From Avimuribaculum sp964395975 (GTDB taxonomy: Bacteria > Bacteroidota > Bacteroidia > Bacteroidales > Muribaculaceae), in assembly GCA_964395975.1 (NCBI GenBank), contig CAYNBZ010000004.1, positions 11,999 to 75,998 of the forward strand: a stretch of 64,000 bases of DNA, given 5' to 3'. Made by a program: the position numbers and the translations under genes. Numbering within the stretch: the first letter of the stretch is position 1; each line of letters opens with the position of its first letter. Shown one piece after another: positions 42,739-52,081 of the stretch. Below the pieces are notes generated by a model. The model worked only from the letters and a program-made list of their open reading frames with translations, was not told the DNA's origin and ran no database searches.

Positions 42739-45666
42739 ATGAATATTATAAAATTTTTTAGTAATAAACGACGTATTCTTTTACCACCATCAACCATTCC
42801 TACTTATTGCATACTGGCGATGCTGTTCATGCCAACAGTCATGCAAGCCTACCCATTGGTGATAAATTATAACCGCTCAGTTTACGGCGCAGGTACACAA
42901 AACTGGGAAATCAGCCAAGACTCATTTGGACGAATGCTGTTTGCCAACAATACAGGTCTTCTTATATATGACAGCCGCAACTGGTCGTTGCTACAACTGA
43001 GCAACTACACCACCGTACGCTCAATATATGTAGATGATGAATCCATGAGAATATATGCCGGAGGCTCGGAAGAATTTGGCTATTTTGCCAATAACGGCAA
43101 CGGCGTGATGCAATATGTGAGCCTCCTACCTACACTCACCGAAAAAGACTTTAGATTCAGTGAAATATGGAATATTTTCGACACGGGCAACTACGTATGG
43201 TTTCAAGGTGACTTCAACATATTCCGATACGATGGCAACAGTACCGTACCTATACCATATAACCACAAAATCACCACATCGGCGTTCGTAAAGGATCGAC
43301 TATTCGTAGCTTCACAAGAGGGCGGCGTGTGCATACTCAATGGTACACAGTACACCCCCATAGTCGGTAACGAAATGCTCATTGGCAAGCGGATATGTTC
43401 GATACTGCCATACACCGAAAGCGACATACTGTTTGTTACCGACTTCGATGGAATATTCATATACAATGGCAACAGCGTCAAACAATTTGAAACCGACATA
43501 GATGATTTTTTAAAAGAAAACCAAGTATTCTGTGCCGAGACAAATGGCAAGGAACTTGTATTCGGCACTGTTAACAAAGGCATAGTTATAAAAGACATTG
43601 CCAATGGCAACAACACCTATGTCAACACTCACACCGGTATGCAAAACAACACTGTGCTGAGCATCAGTTTCGACAAAATGGACAATATATGGCTCGGCCT
43701 TGACAATGGTATCGACCACGTACTGTATAACTCACCAATATCAACGCTTTTCGGCTCAAACATGTATGGGGCGGGATATGCCTCGATGTTGCAAAATGGC
43801 ACATTGTATCTCGGTACAAACCAAGGGTTGTACCGAACTTCATACCCCATCGTCAACTCTATTGTGCCGGTAAAACTTGAGCTGCTAATGAAAGGACAAG
43901 TGTGGAGTATCGACACCATTGGCGGCACCATATTCATAAGCAGCGACAGAGGCCTGTTCAAACTCGATCACAACAACTTGTCGCAAATAAGCGGTATTCC
44001 GGGTACATGGTCGGTAATTCCTCTGAAAAAGCATCCCGGATATGCGCTTGCTTCCACATACGAATACTTCTATCTGATAAAGCACACGGCCGACGGTTGG
44101 ACATTTAGCAACCGTATAGAAGGCTATAACGAGGCTGGAGGACACATTATAGAAGACGAATACGGTGCAATATGGATAAGCCATTGGATGAAGGGAATAT
44201 ATAAACTCGAATTAGCCCCCGACCTGCAACGATTTGAAAAGGTATCGCTTTACAATCACAACAAGGGATTCCCTACTGACCGCAACAACACGCTTTATGA
44301 AATAGATGGCAGACTTGAATTTTCCACCGAAGGTGGATTCTACATATACAATCCACAAACCGATTCAATGATACCTGACCCATACATGAATAGCCTTTTT
44401 GGAACACATACCTCGATACGCCTGTACCAATCTCCCTATAAAGACATGTGGGGTGTATCGGCAAAATATATTTGTGCCGCTTTCTATAATGCATCGGGAA
44501 CATATACAATCGACTCAATAACATACAAACCACTTCTAGACCGACTGATTGTGGGATTCGAAGACTTTAATTTCACATCGCCGCGCAAACTTATAGTTTC
44601 GAATGAAGATGGTTTTTTTGAAATCGACATAGACCGAGAACACAAAGTTAACTGGAAAAGCAAGTTGTATGTAAACAAAATATACGCTACCGGTCTGCCT
44701 GGCGACTCGCTCATCTTCTCCACTAACAGTAATCTCATCGACAAGAAATTCAGCTATCCTTACAAACTGAATTCATTGCGTTTCGAATTTATCTGTCCTG
44801 AATACCGACAACAAGGAGCAGTACAATACAGCTACTATCTCGAAAACTACGACCCCGGATGGAGCGAATACACACAGGCAACGTCAAAAGAGTACACTCA
44901 ACTGCACGAAGGTTCCTATGTGCTACACATCCGCTCATTCAATCGATATGACGACAGCCGTGAGGAATGTGCGTTTCGTTTCCACATTTTACCGCCATGG
45001 TATCGGAGCACGTGGGCCATCTTATTCTATGTACTTGCCACGGTGGCCGCAATATGGCAGATAGAACGCCTGATACGCAAAAAATCGCGCAACGCGGCAA
45101 TAGCCATTGCCAAACGTAAAGGAGCCGAATTAGCCGAATATAAACGTAAAGCCGAAGAAGAAAAATTGCGGCGCGAAAATGAAATTGCACATCTGAAGAG
45201 TGAACAGCTTGAACACGACATCCGCTACAAGTCACAGGAGCTATCAAGTGCAACGATGAACGTAATGCGTAAAAACGAGATACTGATAGACATAGCCTGC
45301 CAAATAACAAAATTGCAAGAAAGCGATGAAAAATCATCGCTTAGCCCCGTTGCAATCAAGCAATTGAACAAAATACAAAAGCTGATCCAAGAAAATATCA
45401 GCCACGATGACGATTGGCAGAAATTTGCTCAAAACTTCGATGTGGTATATGAGAATTACTTAAAACGACTCACAGCCCAATATCCACAACTCAACGTGAG
45501 CGACAAGCGACTGTGTGCATATTTAAAAATGGGACTAAGCTCCAAAGAGATTGCCCCGCTACTCAACATTTCATACCGTAGCGTAGAAATGGCCCGTTAC
45601 CGATTAAGGAAAAAGATGGGACTCAACCGTGACATCAATCTTGCAGAGTATCTGCAAACGCTATAA
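42739..45666 (+). CDS. membrane-spanning PUL regulator: beta-propeller sensor, Y_Y_Y domain, coiled coil, LuxR-type HTH
   Basis: 975 residues from the ATG at 42739; eight extra codons upstream would need TTG. A leader or TM segment (YCILAMLFMPTVMQAYPLVI) precedes about 600 residues of propeller-like repeats (IWNIFDTGNYVWFQGDFNIF; NIWLGLDNGIDH). A Y_Y_Y domain (YSYYLENYDPGWSEYTQATS) and a TM helix at about 757-775 (WAILFYVLATVAAIWQIERL) follow. A long coiled coil leads to a C-terminal HTH (LSSKEIAPLLNISYRSVEMA). There is no histidine kinase or receiver domain, so it is a one-component sensor that binds glycan outside and DNA inside. It is divergent from susC and presumably activates the PUL. 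Confidence 0.87.
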   Translation: MNIIKFFSNKRRILLPPSTIPTYCILAMLFMPTVMQAYPLVINYNRSVYGAGTQNWEISQDSFGRMLFANNTGLLIYDSRNWSLLQLSNYTTVRSIYVDDESMRIYAGGSEEFGYFANNGNGVMQYVSLLPTLTEKDFRFSEIWNIFDTGNYVWFQGDFNIFRYDGNSTVPIPYNHKITTSAFVKDRLFVASQEGGVCILNGTQYTPIVGNEMLIGKRICSILPYTESDILFVTDFDGIFIYNGNSVKQFETDIDDFLKENQVFCAETNGKELVFGTVNKGIVIKDIANGNNTYVNTHTGMQNNTVLSISFDKMDNIWLGLDNGIDHVLYNSPISTLFGSNMYGAGYASMLQNGTLYLGTNQGLYRTSYPIVNSIVPVKLELLMKGQVWSIDTIGGTIFISSDRGLFKLDHNNLSQISGIPGTWSVIPLKKHPGYALASTYEYFYLIKHTADGWTFSNRIEGYNEAGGHIIEDEYGAIWISHWMKGIYKLELAPDLQRFEKVSLYNHNKGFPTDRNNTLYEIDGRLEFSTEGGFYIYNPQTDSMIPDPYMNSLFGTHTSIRLYQSPYKDMWGVSAKYICAAFYNASGTYTIDSITYKPLLDRLIVGFEDFNFTSPRKLIVSNEDGFFEIDIDREHKVNWKSKLYVNKIYATGLPGDSLIFSTNSNLIDKKFSYPYKLNSLRFEFICPEYRQQGAVQYSYYLENYDPGWSEYTQATSKEYTQLHEGSYVLHIRSFNRYDDSREECAFRFHILPPWYRSTWAILFYVLATVAAIWQIERLIRKKSRNAAIAIAKRKGAELAEYKRKAEEEKLRRENEIAHLKSEQLEHDIRYKSQELSSATMNVMRKNEILIDIACQITKLQESDEKSSLSPVAIKQLNKIQKLIQENISHDDDWQKFAQNFDVVYENYLKRLTAQYPQLNVSDKRLCAYLKMGLSSKEIAPLLNISYRSVEMARYRLRKKMGLNRDINLAEYLQTL

Positions 45667-45724
45667 ACAGGCAAAATGCCAATCATTTTTTAATCAGCAC
45701 ACAAACCAAGAAAGCGAAAAAGAG

Positions 45725-45765
45725 TGCGCACATGAGGACGACCTGCCATTCATGTGCGCATAAAA
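45725..45765. terminator. bidirectional terminator between convergent genes
   Basis: Perfect 11-bp stem TGCGCACATGA (45725-45735) / TCATGTGCGCA (45750-45760). A-rich sequence lies before it and T-poor sequence after it on the plus strand; on the minus strand it is followed by CTCTTTTTC. It serves the minus-strand thioredoxin-like gene best. Confidence 0.65.
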
Positions 45766-45901
45766 TCAATAAGTTCACCCTGTCATCAAACCGGTAATGT
45801 CCAGTCGGAGTGGTATGTAATCGTCGATGCCAAGAGTTATTTCACTATTTTGTCAACATTCTATTCGAGAAGCGACTTCTCCTAAAGGCTCTTAAGTGTA
45901 A

Positions 45902-46972
45902 CTACTTTTTATCATTCATAACTTCGTCGACCTTCGCAATCATTGCATCCCCACGTAAATTACGCGCCACAATTGTCCCGTCAGGAGCAAACAAAATGAT
46001 ATGAGGGATGCCATTGATTCCATATATGTCGGTAGGCACAGAACCTGCATTAATAATTTGTTTCCATGGAATTTGCAATTCTTCAATGGCCTTGTGAGTG
46101 GCTGCAGGAGCATCCCACACAGCTATTCCAAGCACTGTAAGTCCCTTGCCGCTATATTTTTCGTAAATCTTCTTGATATTTGGGATTTCGGCACGACATG
46201 GTCCACACCAACTTGCCCAAAAGTCGGCAAGCACGTAATCACCTTTGCCTACATAGTCCGATAACTTCTGCTCCACACCATTCTCATCGGCAACAGCAAA
46301 ATCAGTGAACATCGTCCCCTCGACAGTTTTTTCACGATTACGTATGACATCAAGCATCCGATTCACATATGCCGATTGAGCCACTATGGGAGCCGATGCA
46401 AGCTCATCCTCAATCTCGGCAAGCTTTAACTCGGCAAGTTGCACATAATGTACAAATGCATACATGCCTAGAGAATTATCGTTATTAGCTTGATATACCG
46501 ATTTGAATTTATCCACATATACCACATCAAGGCTGTCCATTGTATTCTGGAAACCAATGGAATCTATTTTACCCATGCCGTATTCTTTCATCAAGCATTC
46601 AGCTTCCTGCTCCAACAAGCCAATAGAATCCAAAAACGCATTACGGAGATCATTCAACCGTGTACCAACTGCTTTCCGATCCTTGCCGACAGTGATTACA
46701 CCCGGTTCAACAATAAACGAAATTTGCCTACGTCCATTTAATTTAACAACACCAATAAAATCCTTATCGGTCAAGCCCTCTATCTTAACAATCGAATCGG
46801 TGACAACTGCTGAAGCCACAGTATCGTTGTTGTCGAAATTTGTCAAATAAATAGTATCTCCGACAGAAATACCTGCAGGTAACGTCATCGTAATCGAATA
46901 TTTGCCGGCATTGCCACACGACACAAGCAGCACAATCGCTGCCATGAAAAACAGTATTTTTTTCATATTCAT
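45902..46972 (-). CDS. TlpA/ResA-like thioredoxin lipoprotein with DUF4369-type N domain
   Basis: 356 residues from the ATG at 46972 (MNMKKILFFMAAIVLLVSCG). The lipobox VLLVSC gives an envelope lipoprotein. The N-terminal part (about 25-130) is a beta-rich DUF4369-like domain (TMTLPAGISVGDTIYLTNFD). A helical linker and a thioredoxin fold follow with the standard W-C-G-P-C in DFWASWCGPCRAEIP and cis-Pro in INGIPHIILFAP. It likely reduces or repairs extracytoplasmic thiols. It stands alone between terminator 45725 and promoter 47002. Confidence 0.85.
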   Translation of the reverse strand: MNMKKILFFMAAIVLLVSCGNAGKYSITMTLPAGISVGDTIYLTNFDNNDTVASAVVTDSIVKIEGLTDKDFIGVVKLNGRRQISFIVEPGVITVGKDRKAVGTRLNDLRNAFLDSIGLLEQEAECLMKEYGMGKIDSIGFQNTMDSLDVVYVDKFKSVYQANNDNSLGMYAFVHYVQLAELKLAEIEDELASAPIVAQSAYVNRMLDVIRNREKTVEGTMFTDFAVADENGVEQKLSDYVGKGDYVLADFWASWCGPCRAEIPNIKKIYEKYSGKGLTVLGIAVWDAPAATHKAIEELQIPWKQIINAGSVPTDIYGINGIPHIILFAPDGTIVARNLRGDAMIAKVDEVMNDKK

Positions 46973-47001
46973 AAAATTTGCTATTGTTCTAATAATTGGC
47001 T

Positions 47002-47032
47002 CAAAGTTAAAGTTTATTGCCAAATAAAACAA
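47002..47032 (-). promoter_or_regulatory. promoter of the TlpA-like gene
   Basis: The minus strand reads TTG (47032-47030), 20 nt, TAACTTTG (47009-47002), about 30 nt before the start. Confidence 0.62.
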
Positions 47033-47143
47033 AAACAAGAAGCATGATAATTTCGTAACAAATATATCTGCAAAACAACAATTTTCCTGCTTTCGCTCTA
47101 TACCATAAGACTTGTATAAGCCCTTATATTCTCGTTAATCCAT

Positions 47144-48226
47144 TTATCTGTAAACAGCGAGAATCTCCTTCATAAAACGTGAATAGTTCAACATCTCATC
47201 AAACTTGAGTTTGGCCTCGTGACCAATTTGCTTTCGTTTATTTGTATCGGTGAGCAGACGTTCCAAGACATGTGCCAAAGCATCAACATCGGCAGGCGGA
47301 ACAAGCACTCCGTCTTTCCATGATTCGATGTATTCGCACTGTGCACCATTGTCGGTAGCAACCACGCACTTTCCAGCCTGCATGAATTCCATAGGAGAAA
47401 GCGGACAAGCTTCACGCACTATAGAAGGAGCCACACCAATATCGCACTCGCATATCAATTGCCTTACATTATGCGAAAATCCATAGAACGATACCCTGTC
47501 GCCAATTTTCAATCTGCACGCCAGCTCAGCTAAACGTTCTGAAAAATTTCGCGGCTTGCATGTCCCGATAAACACTACATGAAAAGGGATATGCGAAATG
47601 GCGGCCAATGCCCGTATCAACACTTCACACCCTTTCGACCTACGCACCCGTCCTGTAAATAAAATAAGTGGCACACCTTCAGGAATAGTAAATCTTTCCC
47701 TCAACGACTCAACGACAACAGGTGCAATAGGTGGCTGTTGTACGCTGTTAAGCACCACATGACACAGTTCCTCGGGCATCCAGCGATTCACTTCCAACCA
47801 GAGCATTTTGGCCAAATGAGAAACAAAAATGATGGCATGTAACTTCTTAAAAAAGCTCCTGCACAAACATCCTGTACGACTGGCTCTTGCAATGTGACGA
47901 GTCAAAACGACACGCACATTTCTATGGCTACGTATTTTTGCCACAATGGCCATCGGCACAAACCTCGTGTCATGAATGTGAAGTACATCAATCTCTTTTT
48001 CCTTTATTAAGCATGTCAATTTTGCAGCCAATCTGAAATCCCACCTACACATAAACGGGACAAACTCTACACCCATATTCTCGCACAGACGGTCTGCCAC
48101 AGCCCGACTTCGACGAGCCAAAAACCAGACATTGTGTCCCTGTGCAATAAGTGTATTACCCAAGTCCAACACATATTGTTCGGCACCACCCCACACTTTA
48201 CCTGGAAAAATTTGTAATACATTCAT
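47144..48226 (-). CDS. glycosyltransferase family 4 protein
   Basis: 360 residues of the GT-B fold. The N-terminal motif IFPGKVWGGAEQYVLDLGN is typical of GT4. The nucleotide-sugar region has ILFTGRVRRSKGCEVLIRAL and the E-x7-E segment in PLSPMEFMQAGKCVVATDNG. Its start overlaps the stop of the LTA-synthase-like gene by 4 nt. It is the last gene of the LOS operon, so it probably adds a late core or outer sugar. The sugar cannot be predicted. Confidence 0.88.
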   Translation of the reverse strand: MNVLQIFPGKVWGGAEQYVLDLGNTLIAQGHNVWFLARRSRAVADRLCENMGVEFVPFMCRWDFRLAAKLTCLIKEKEIDVLHIHDTRFVPMAIVAKIRSHRNVRVVLTRHIARASRTGCLCRSFFKKLHAIIFVSHLAKMLWLEVNRWMPEELCHVVLNSVQQPPIAPVVVESLRERFTIPEGVPLILFTGRVRRSKGCEVLIRALAAISHIPFHVVFIGTCKPRNFSERLAELACRLKIGDRVSFYGFSHNVRQLICECDIGVAPSIVREACPLSPMEFMQAGKCVVATDNGAQCEYIESWKDGVLVPPADVDALAHVLERLLTDTNKRKQIGHEAKLKFDEMLNYSRFMKEILAVYR

Positions 48227-50058
48227 CGGCGATCCAAGTCATCATAAAGAGTTTGTAAAATTGCCTTCCCCATTTTTTCTCGGCGAGAATCGGCTCCTTC
48301 TAACGCGATATTTGCTACGTTGTCGAAGTTGATGTAACCACGCTCATCACGCAACAAAAATCCATTGTTATAGGTATGAAATGAGAACGGACATGTATAG
48401 GTATCGGCCAATACATCCCGACTAAATGTAAAATCAGTGTGAGGCAGTTCCATCTGCCCTAACAGAGTAGCGGCAATGTCTGTTTGGCTCATAAGAGTGT
48501 CTATACGGCATGGCTGCTTTATCGCACCACCAAGCAACAATAACGGTATATGTGACTGCTCGTCACGTGACAAGGCTTGTTGCAGATTTATGCCGTGATC
48601 TCCTGTACATATTATCAGCAGATTATCCCATGCAGATGTAAACCTGAGCTTTTCGACAAATTCTCCGAAGCAGGCATCTACATAAGCAAAAGAATTTGCC
48701 ACCATGTCATCCTTAATTCGGTCATAAGGCACAGTAAACGGTTCATGCGAACTGAGCGTTTGGAAAGTAGTGTACCATCGCACTCCTTTACGCTCTTTTT
48801 GTAAAATATCGTCATACAGCCATTTGAATATATATCCATCGTGTACACCCCAACTACATTTCGGTGCATTAGACGGGAAATCGCTTTGACACACAATGCG
48901 ATCGTGTCCTGAAGCCAAATAATAATCTGACTTGTGAAATATCGATAAATCACCGCCATGAACGGCCATGGTAGCATATCCGGCGATGTCGCGCAACGTG
49001 CGCGGTAATGCCGGCAGATGCGGTAACTTTCTCGAGTAATTAATAATACTCGTCGTAGGTTGACCTAAGTAACCACTAAGAATACATACAAGGCCGCGGT
49101 CGGTGCGAAAACTGCCGGCGGTACAACGTGTAAACAGTACTCCTTCGCAAGCCAAGCGGTCGAAATTTTCAGCAACACCTTGCATTCCGCCAAGCGAACC
49201 GACATACTTGGCACAAAGACTCTCCCACACGATTAATAATATATTGGGACGCTTGGTGTTTAACAATTGTACTTGTGGTGTTCCTTCTACAACAAAAGCC
49301 GGAGCAACTATTTTTCGGCATTCTTCGGGTGAAAAATATCTGAACTGCTTGCTGAAATTTTCTTTTAAAGATAACGAATATATAAGACTATATAACGGAT
49401 TCAATGCGCTGTGATTACAAAAAGGGTTGCTGCTGTAAAACACAATGCTCGGATTGTTTGGTCGCCGTTTCAATCCGCGTATGATTATAAAAAAGAAAAT
49501 TACTAATGACAGGAATCCCACAAAAATCAGACAATGATTCACCCAACTTTCAGGCATAATATGCATTTCTGAATAATAGACCGACAGTAGCTCAAGCATT
49601 GTAAAAAACACACCGGATACAACACATACCAAAATAAGAGCAACAGCTATATATGCAGCTGAGACACTGGCAAAAGCACCTTTCAAAGAACGTAAATAAG
49701 TAAAAACCGAAGCGTTTATCTTGCTTTGCCAGAATCGATACAGAGCAGTGTCGGCCACTGTAAGCAATCCGACTGCGACAGAAAGAACCAGATTGCAACA
49801 CAACAACGGCACACAACAGTCAAAACGAGGGAAATGGGCATTGAGCCAAACTATCACCATAGGCAATGCAGTGAGATAAGCCGCTGCTATCAGGTCGGAA
49901 CGTACACCCTTATAAAAAATATGCCATACATCACGCAGGTGAATGGGAGCCATGCTCGACTTGAGATTGTACAAACAAAACAATGGCCTCTGAACAAATA
50001 CAAAAAAAGCAATGCACAAAGCATAATAACACACCACAAAAAGAAAAGCCATATACAT
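48223..50058 (-). CDS. LTA synthase / phosphoethanolamine-transferase-like membrane sulfatase-fold protein
   Basis: 611 residues. Five predicted N-terminal TM helices are followed by an extracytoplasmic alkaline-phosphatase/sulfatase domain. That domain has NILLIVWESLCAKYVGSLGG (metal Glu), a probable nucleophile Thr in FTRCTAGSFRTDRG, and IICTGDHGINLQQALS (metal Asp-His). The family transfers phosphoglycerol or phosphoethanolamine from phospholipids to glycans. In an LOS operon, decoration of core or lipid A is the likely role. It lies 3 nt after the GT9 gene and overlaps the GT4 gene. Confidence 0.82.
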   Translation of the reverse strand: MYMAFLFVVCYYALCIAFFVFVQRPLFCLYNLKSSMAPIHLRDVWHIFYKGVRSDLIAAAYLTALPMVIVWLNAHFPRFDCCVPLLCCNLVLSVAVGLLTVADTALYRFWQSKINASVFTYLRSLKGAFASVSAAYIAVALILVCVVSGVFFTMLELLSVYYSEMHIMPESWVNHCLIFVGFLSLVIFFFIIIRGLKRRPNNPSIVFYSSNPFCNHSALNPLYSLIYSLSLKENFSKQFRYFSPEECRKIVAPAFVVEGTPQVQLLNTKRPNILLIVWESLCAKYVGSLGGMQGVAENFDRLACEGVLFTRCTAGSFRTDRGLVCILSGYLGQPTTSIINYSRKLPHLPALPRTLRDIAGYATMAVHGGDLSIFHKSDYYLASGHDRIVCQSDFPSNAPKCSWGVHDGYIFKWLYDDILQKERKGVRWYTTFQTLSSHEPFTVPYDRIKDDMVANSFAYVDACFGEFVEKLRFTSAWDNLLIICTGDHGINLQQALSRDEQSHIPLLLLGGAIKQPCRIDTLMSQTDIAATLLGQMELPHTDFTFSRDVLADTYTCPFSFHTYNNGFLLRDERGYINFDNVANIALEGADSRREKMGKAILQTLYDDLDRR

Positions 50059-50061
50059 TTT

Positions 50062-51078
50062 TTACTCTAATATTTGTTTAACCCTGTGAACAATCATCTT
50101 AGGTTCAATGTCTTTAAGGCATTGAAAATGTTTTTTATTACAAGTGTTTCCGCCTGCAATGCTACATGGTTGACAAGGAATATCCAGACACACAGCATTT
50201 TCCAGACTTTGCCCATAACCGAGGAAACCACAGACAGGCGTTGTGCTGCCCCATACCGTAACTGCCTTGGTGCCAACAAGCGATGCCAAATGTTGATTGG
50301 CCGAATCCATAGTTATCATGAGGTGCAACCTGCTCATAACCGTCAATTCCTTTTCCATTGCAAGTTTTCCTGCAAGCGACACGCATCCGTTACAGCTTTC
50401 AGACCAAGAATCAAGCAACTCGGCTTCTTTTCCCTTTCCACCAAACAAATAAACATAAAAACCCTGTGCAACAAGCATTTCTACCACTCGTTGCATCAAC
50501 TGTAATGGATAGGTTTTGTTATAATAACGTGCAAATGGTGCAACTCCTATGGCCGGTTGTTTCACTACAAAAGGTAAATCGCCTGTTTTATTGCCATCGA
50601 ACAAAGAACGGAAATCGAGTTTTACATGACATCCAAGCCTTGCAAAGACCGCAGCATAGCGTTCAATGAAATTGGCATGCGGCCTGTAACACTTCTCTTT
50701 GAGTAATTTATGCCGGTCGAAACGATGTTTCTGCACCATTACCACACGGATGCCCCTCAACATATAAAACAAATCGATAACCCATGAACGCAACACATTA
50801 TGCAAATCAACCACAACATCGACGTGTAACCGCGACAACTTCCGCAGCAATGCCAACATTCCGTGCACACCCTTATTCCGTCCCGATAAATCTACCGTCA
50901 ACAAAAACAAGTTGCCGGGTTTATTTAAAAACAGTTGGGCGAAAAACGGCCTCGTCACCACATAAAGCCGTACATGCGGGTGCTGTCGAGCCACAGAATA
51001 AAGCACAGGAATGGTCATGGCCACATCACCCAATGCCGAGAATCTTATGACCAATATGTCGATATGCTTGTCACTCAT
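50062..51078 (-). CDS. glycosyltransferase family 9 (heptosyltransferase-like)
   Basis: 338 residues, GT-B fold. Signatures include VIRFSALGDVAMTIPVLYSV at the N terminus and the donor-site region TMDSANQHLASLVGTKAVTV with WGSTTP. LPS heptosyltransferases I/II belong to this family, but several Bacteroidetes members may use other sugars. A Cys cluster near the end (CLDIPCQPCSIAGGNTCNKK) is characteristic of the Bacteroidetes subgroup. Its start overlaps the GT90 stop by 8 nt. Confidence 0.87.
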   Translation of the reverse strand: MSDKHIDILVIRFSALGDVAMTIPVLYSVARQHPHVRLYVVTRPFFAQLFLNKPGNLFLLTVDLSGRNKGVHGMLALLRKLSRLHVDVVVDLHNVLRSWVIDLFYMLRGIRVVMVQKHRFDRHKLLKEKCYRPHANFIERYAAVFARLGCHVKLDFRSLFDGNKTGDLPFVVKQPAIGVAPFARYYNKTYPLQLMQRVVEMLVAQGFYVYLFGGKGKEAELLDSWSESCNGCVSLAGKLAMEKELTVMSRLHLMITMDSANQHLASLVGTKAVTVWGSTTPVCGFLGYGQSLENAVCLDIPCQPCSIAGGNTCNKKHFQCLKDIEPKMIVHRVKQILE

Positions 51079-52078
51079 TATCTTGCGAAGAGCCCGATGT
51101 CACATCAAAATAACGTTTTATCACTGCATAAGAAGTGTATTGTTCAACTTTTTCGTTTTGGAACTGCCTGACATACTCATGAGCATGGCTAATAATAGCC
51201 TCAGCTTCAGCTTGATGCGTCATGTAATATGACGTTTTTTCTATCAAGTCGGAATAATCGTCTTTAATCTCCACATAATGATAGTCACCTATAAGCCGTC
51301 CCTCCATAAACCATGACTCAATCTTGGGACGCGGCATCACGGCCAACGAATTCGACGACATTACCCATTTCAAATTAGTGGCAACATCATGACCCTCTAT
51401 ACAGCAAATGAACTTATAACCCAATTGCATGTCGATGCTCATATAAGGTTTCACATATTCGGGATGTCCATCATCCACATCATCATTTATGCGCCCTATG
51501 TCACACATCGGATGGTTATGGTACATCTTTATCAATTTGGTGCGTTGCGGTTGTTTACGGACTACATTACGAAACAATATCTTGTTTTGCTTACAACCAA
51601 ATGGTAAAACATCGTTGACAAAGGCAAAATGCCTCATACGATTCAGTTTGCACACCACAGAACGGGTCGTTCCCTCTGTAATGGGGCGACTCTTTACAAA
51701 TGCAGGTACCGGTGTTTCATAATCGACATCGCCAAATAAATAACAAAAACGCCGGTGACGACCAAACAGACGTACATACTCATACAAATCGAAGAAATAG
51801 GCAGAGAACCTGTGCTTCTTTCCAAACGGGAAAGTAAATTCTTTTACACAGACGGCATCAGACACACCCTGAATTGTACTCCCTTGCGGAAGTCGTGCAT
51901 AATATGAGGCTCGTTCATTCACTATAAACATTTCTTCCTTCGTAAGCGATTTCATCTTTCTAAAAAACCACCAACGGTACAATCCATCGGGTACCAAGGC
52001 ATAAGACGCAAAATTACGGACGTAAAACCAAAATTTACGCCGTCCCTTATTCAGTGAAATCCTGTCGGTGTGCATCAA
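51071..52078 (-). CDS. glycosyltransferase family 90 (CAP10/LpsA-like) protein
   Basis: 335 residues. The GT90 pattern is visible in the C-terminal half: LGYKFICCIEGHDVATNLKW, then MSSNSLAVMPRPKIESWFME and a YVEIKDDYSDLIEK segment. Relatives attach glucose or xylose to LPS or capsule glycans. It lies 3 nt downstream of the cytidylyltransferase gene and overlaps the GT9 gene. It presumably modifies the LOS core. Confidence 0.84.
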   Translation of the reverse strand: MMHTDRISLNKGRRKFWFYVRNFASYALVPDGLYRWWFFRKMKSLTKEEMFIVNERASYYARLPQGSTIQGVSDAVCVKEFTFPFGKKHRFSAYFFDLYEYVRLFGRHRRFCYLFGDVDYETPVPAFVKSRPITEGTTRSVVCKLNRMRHFAFVNDVLPFGCKQNKILFRNVVRKQPQRTKLIKMYHNHPMCDIGRINDDVDDGHPEYVKPYMSIDMQLGYKFICCIEGHDVATNLKWVMSSNSLAVMPRPKIESWFMEGRLIGDYHYVEIKDDYSDLIEKTSYYMTHQAEAEAIISHAHEYVRQFQNEKVEQYTSYAVIKRYFDVTSGSSQDNE

Positions 52079-52081
52079 TTT

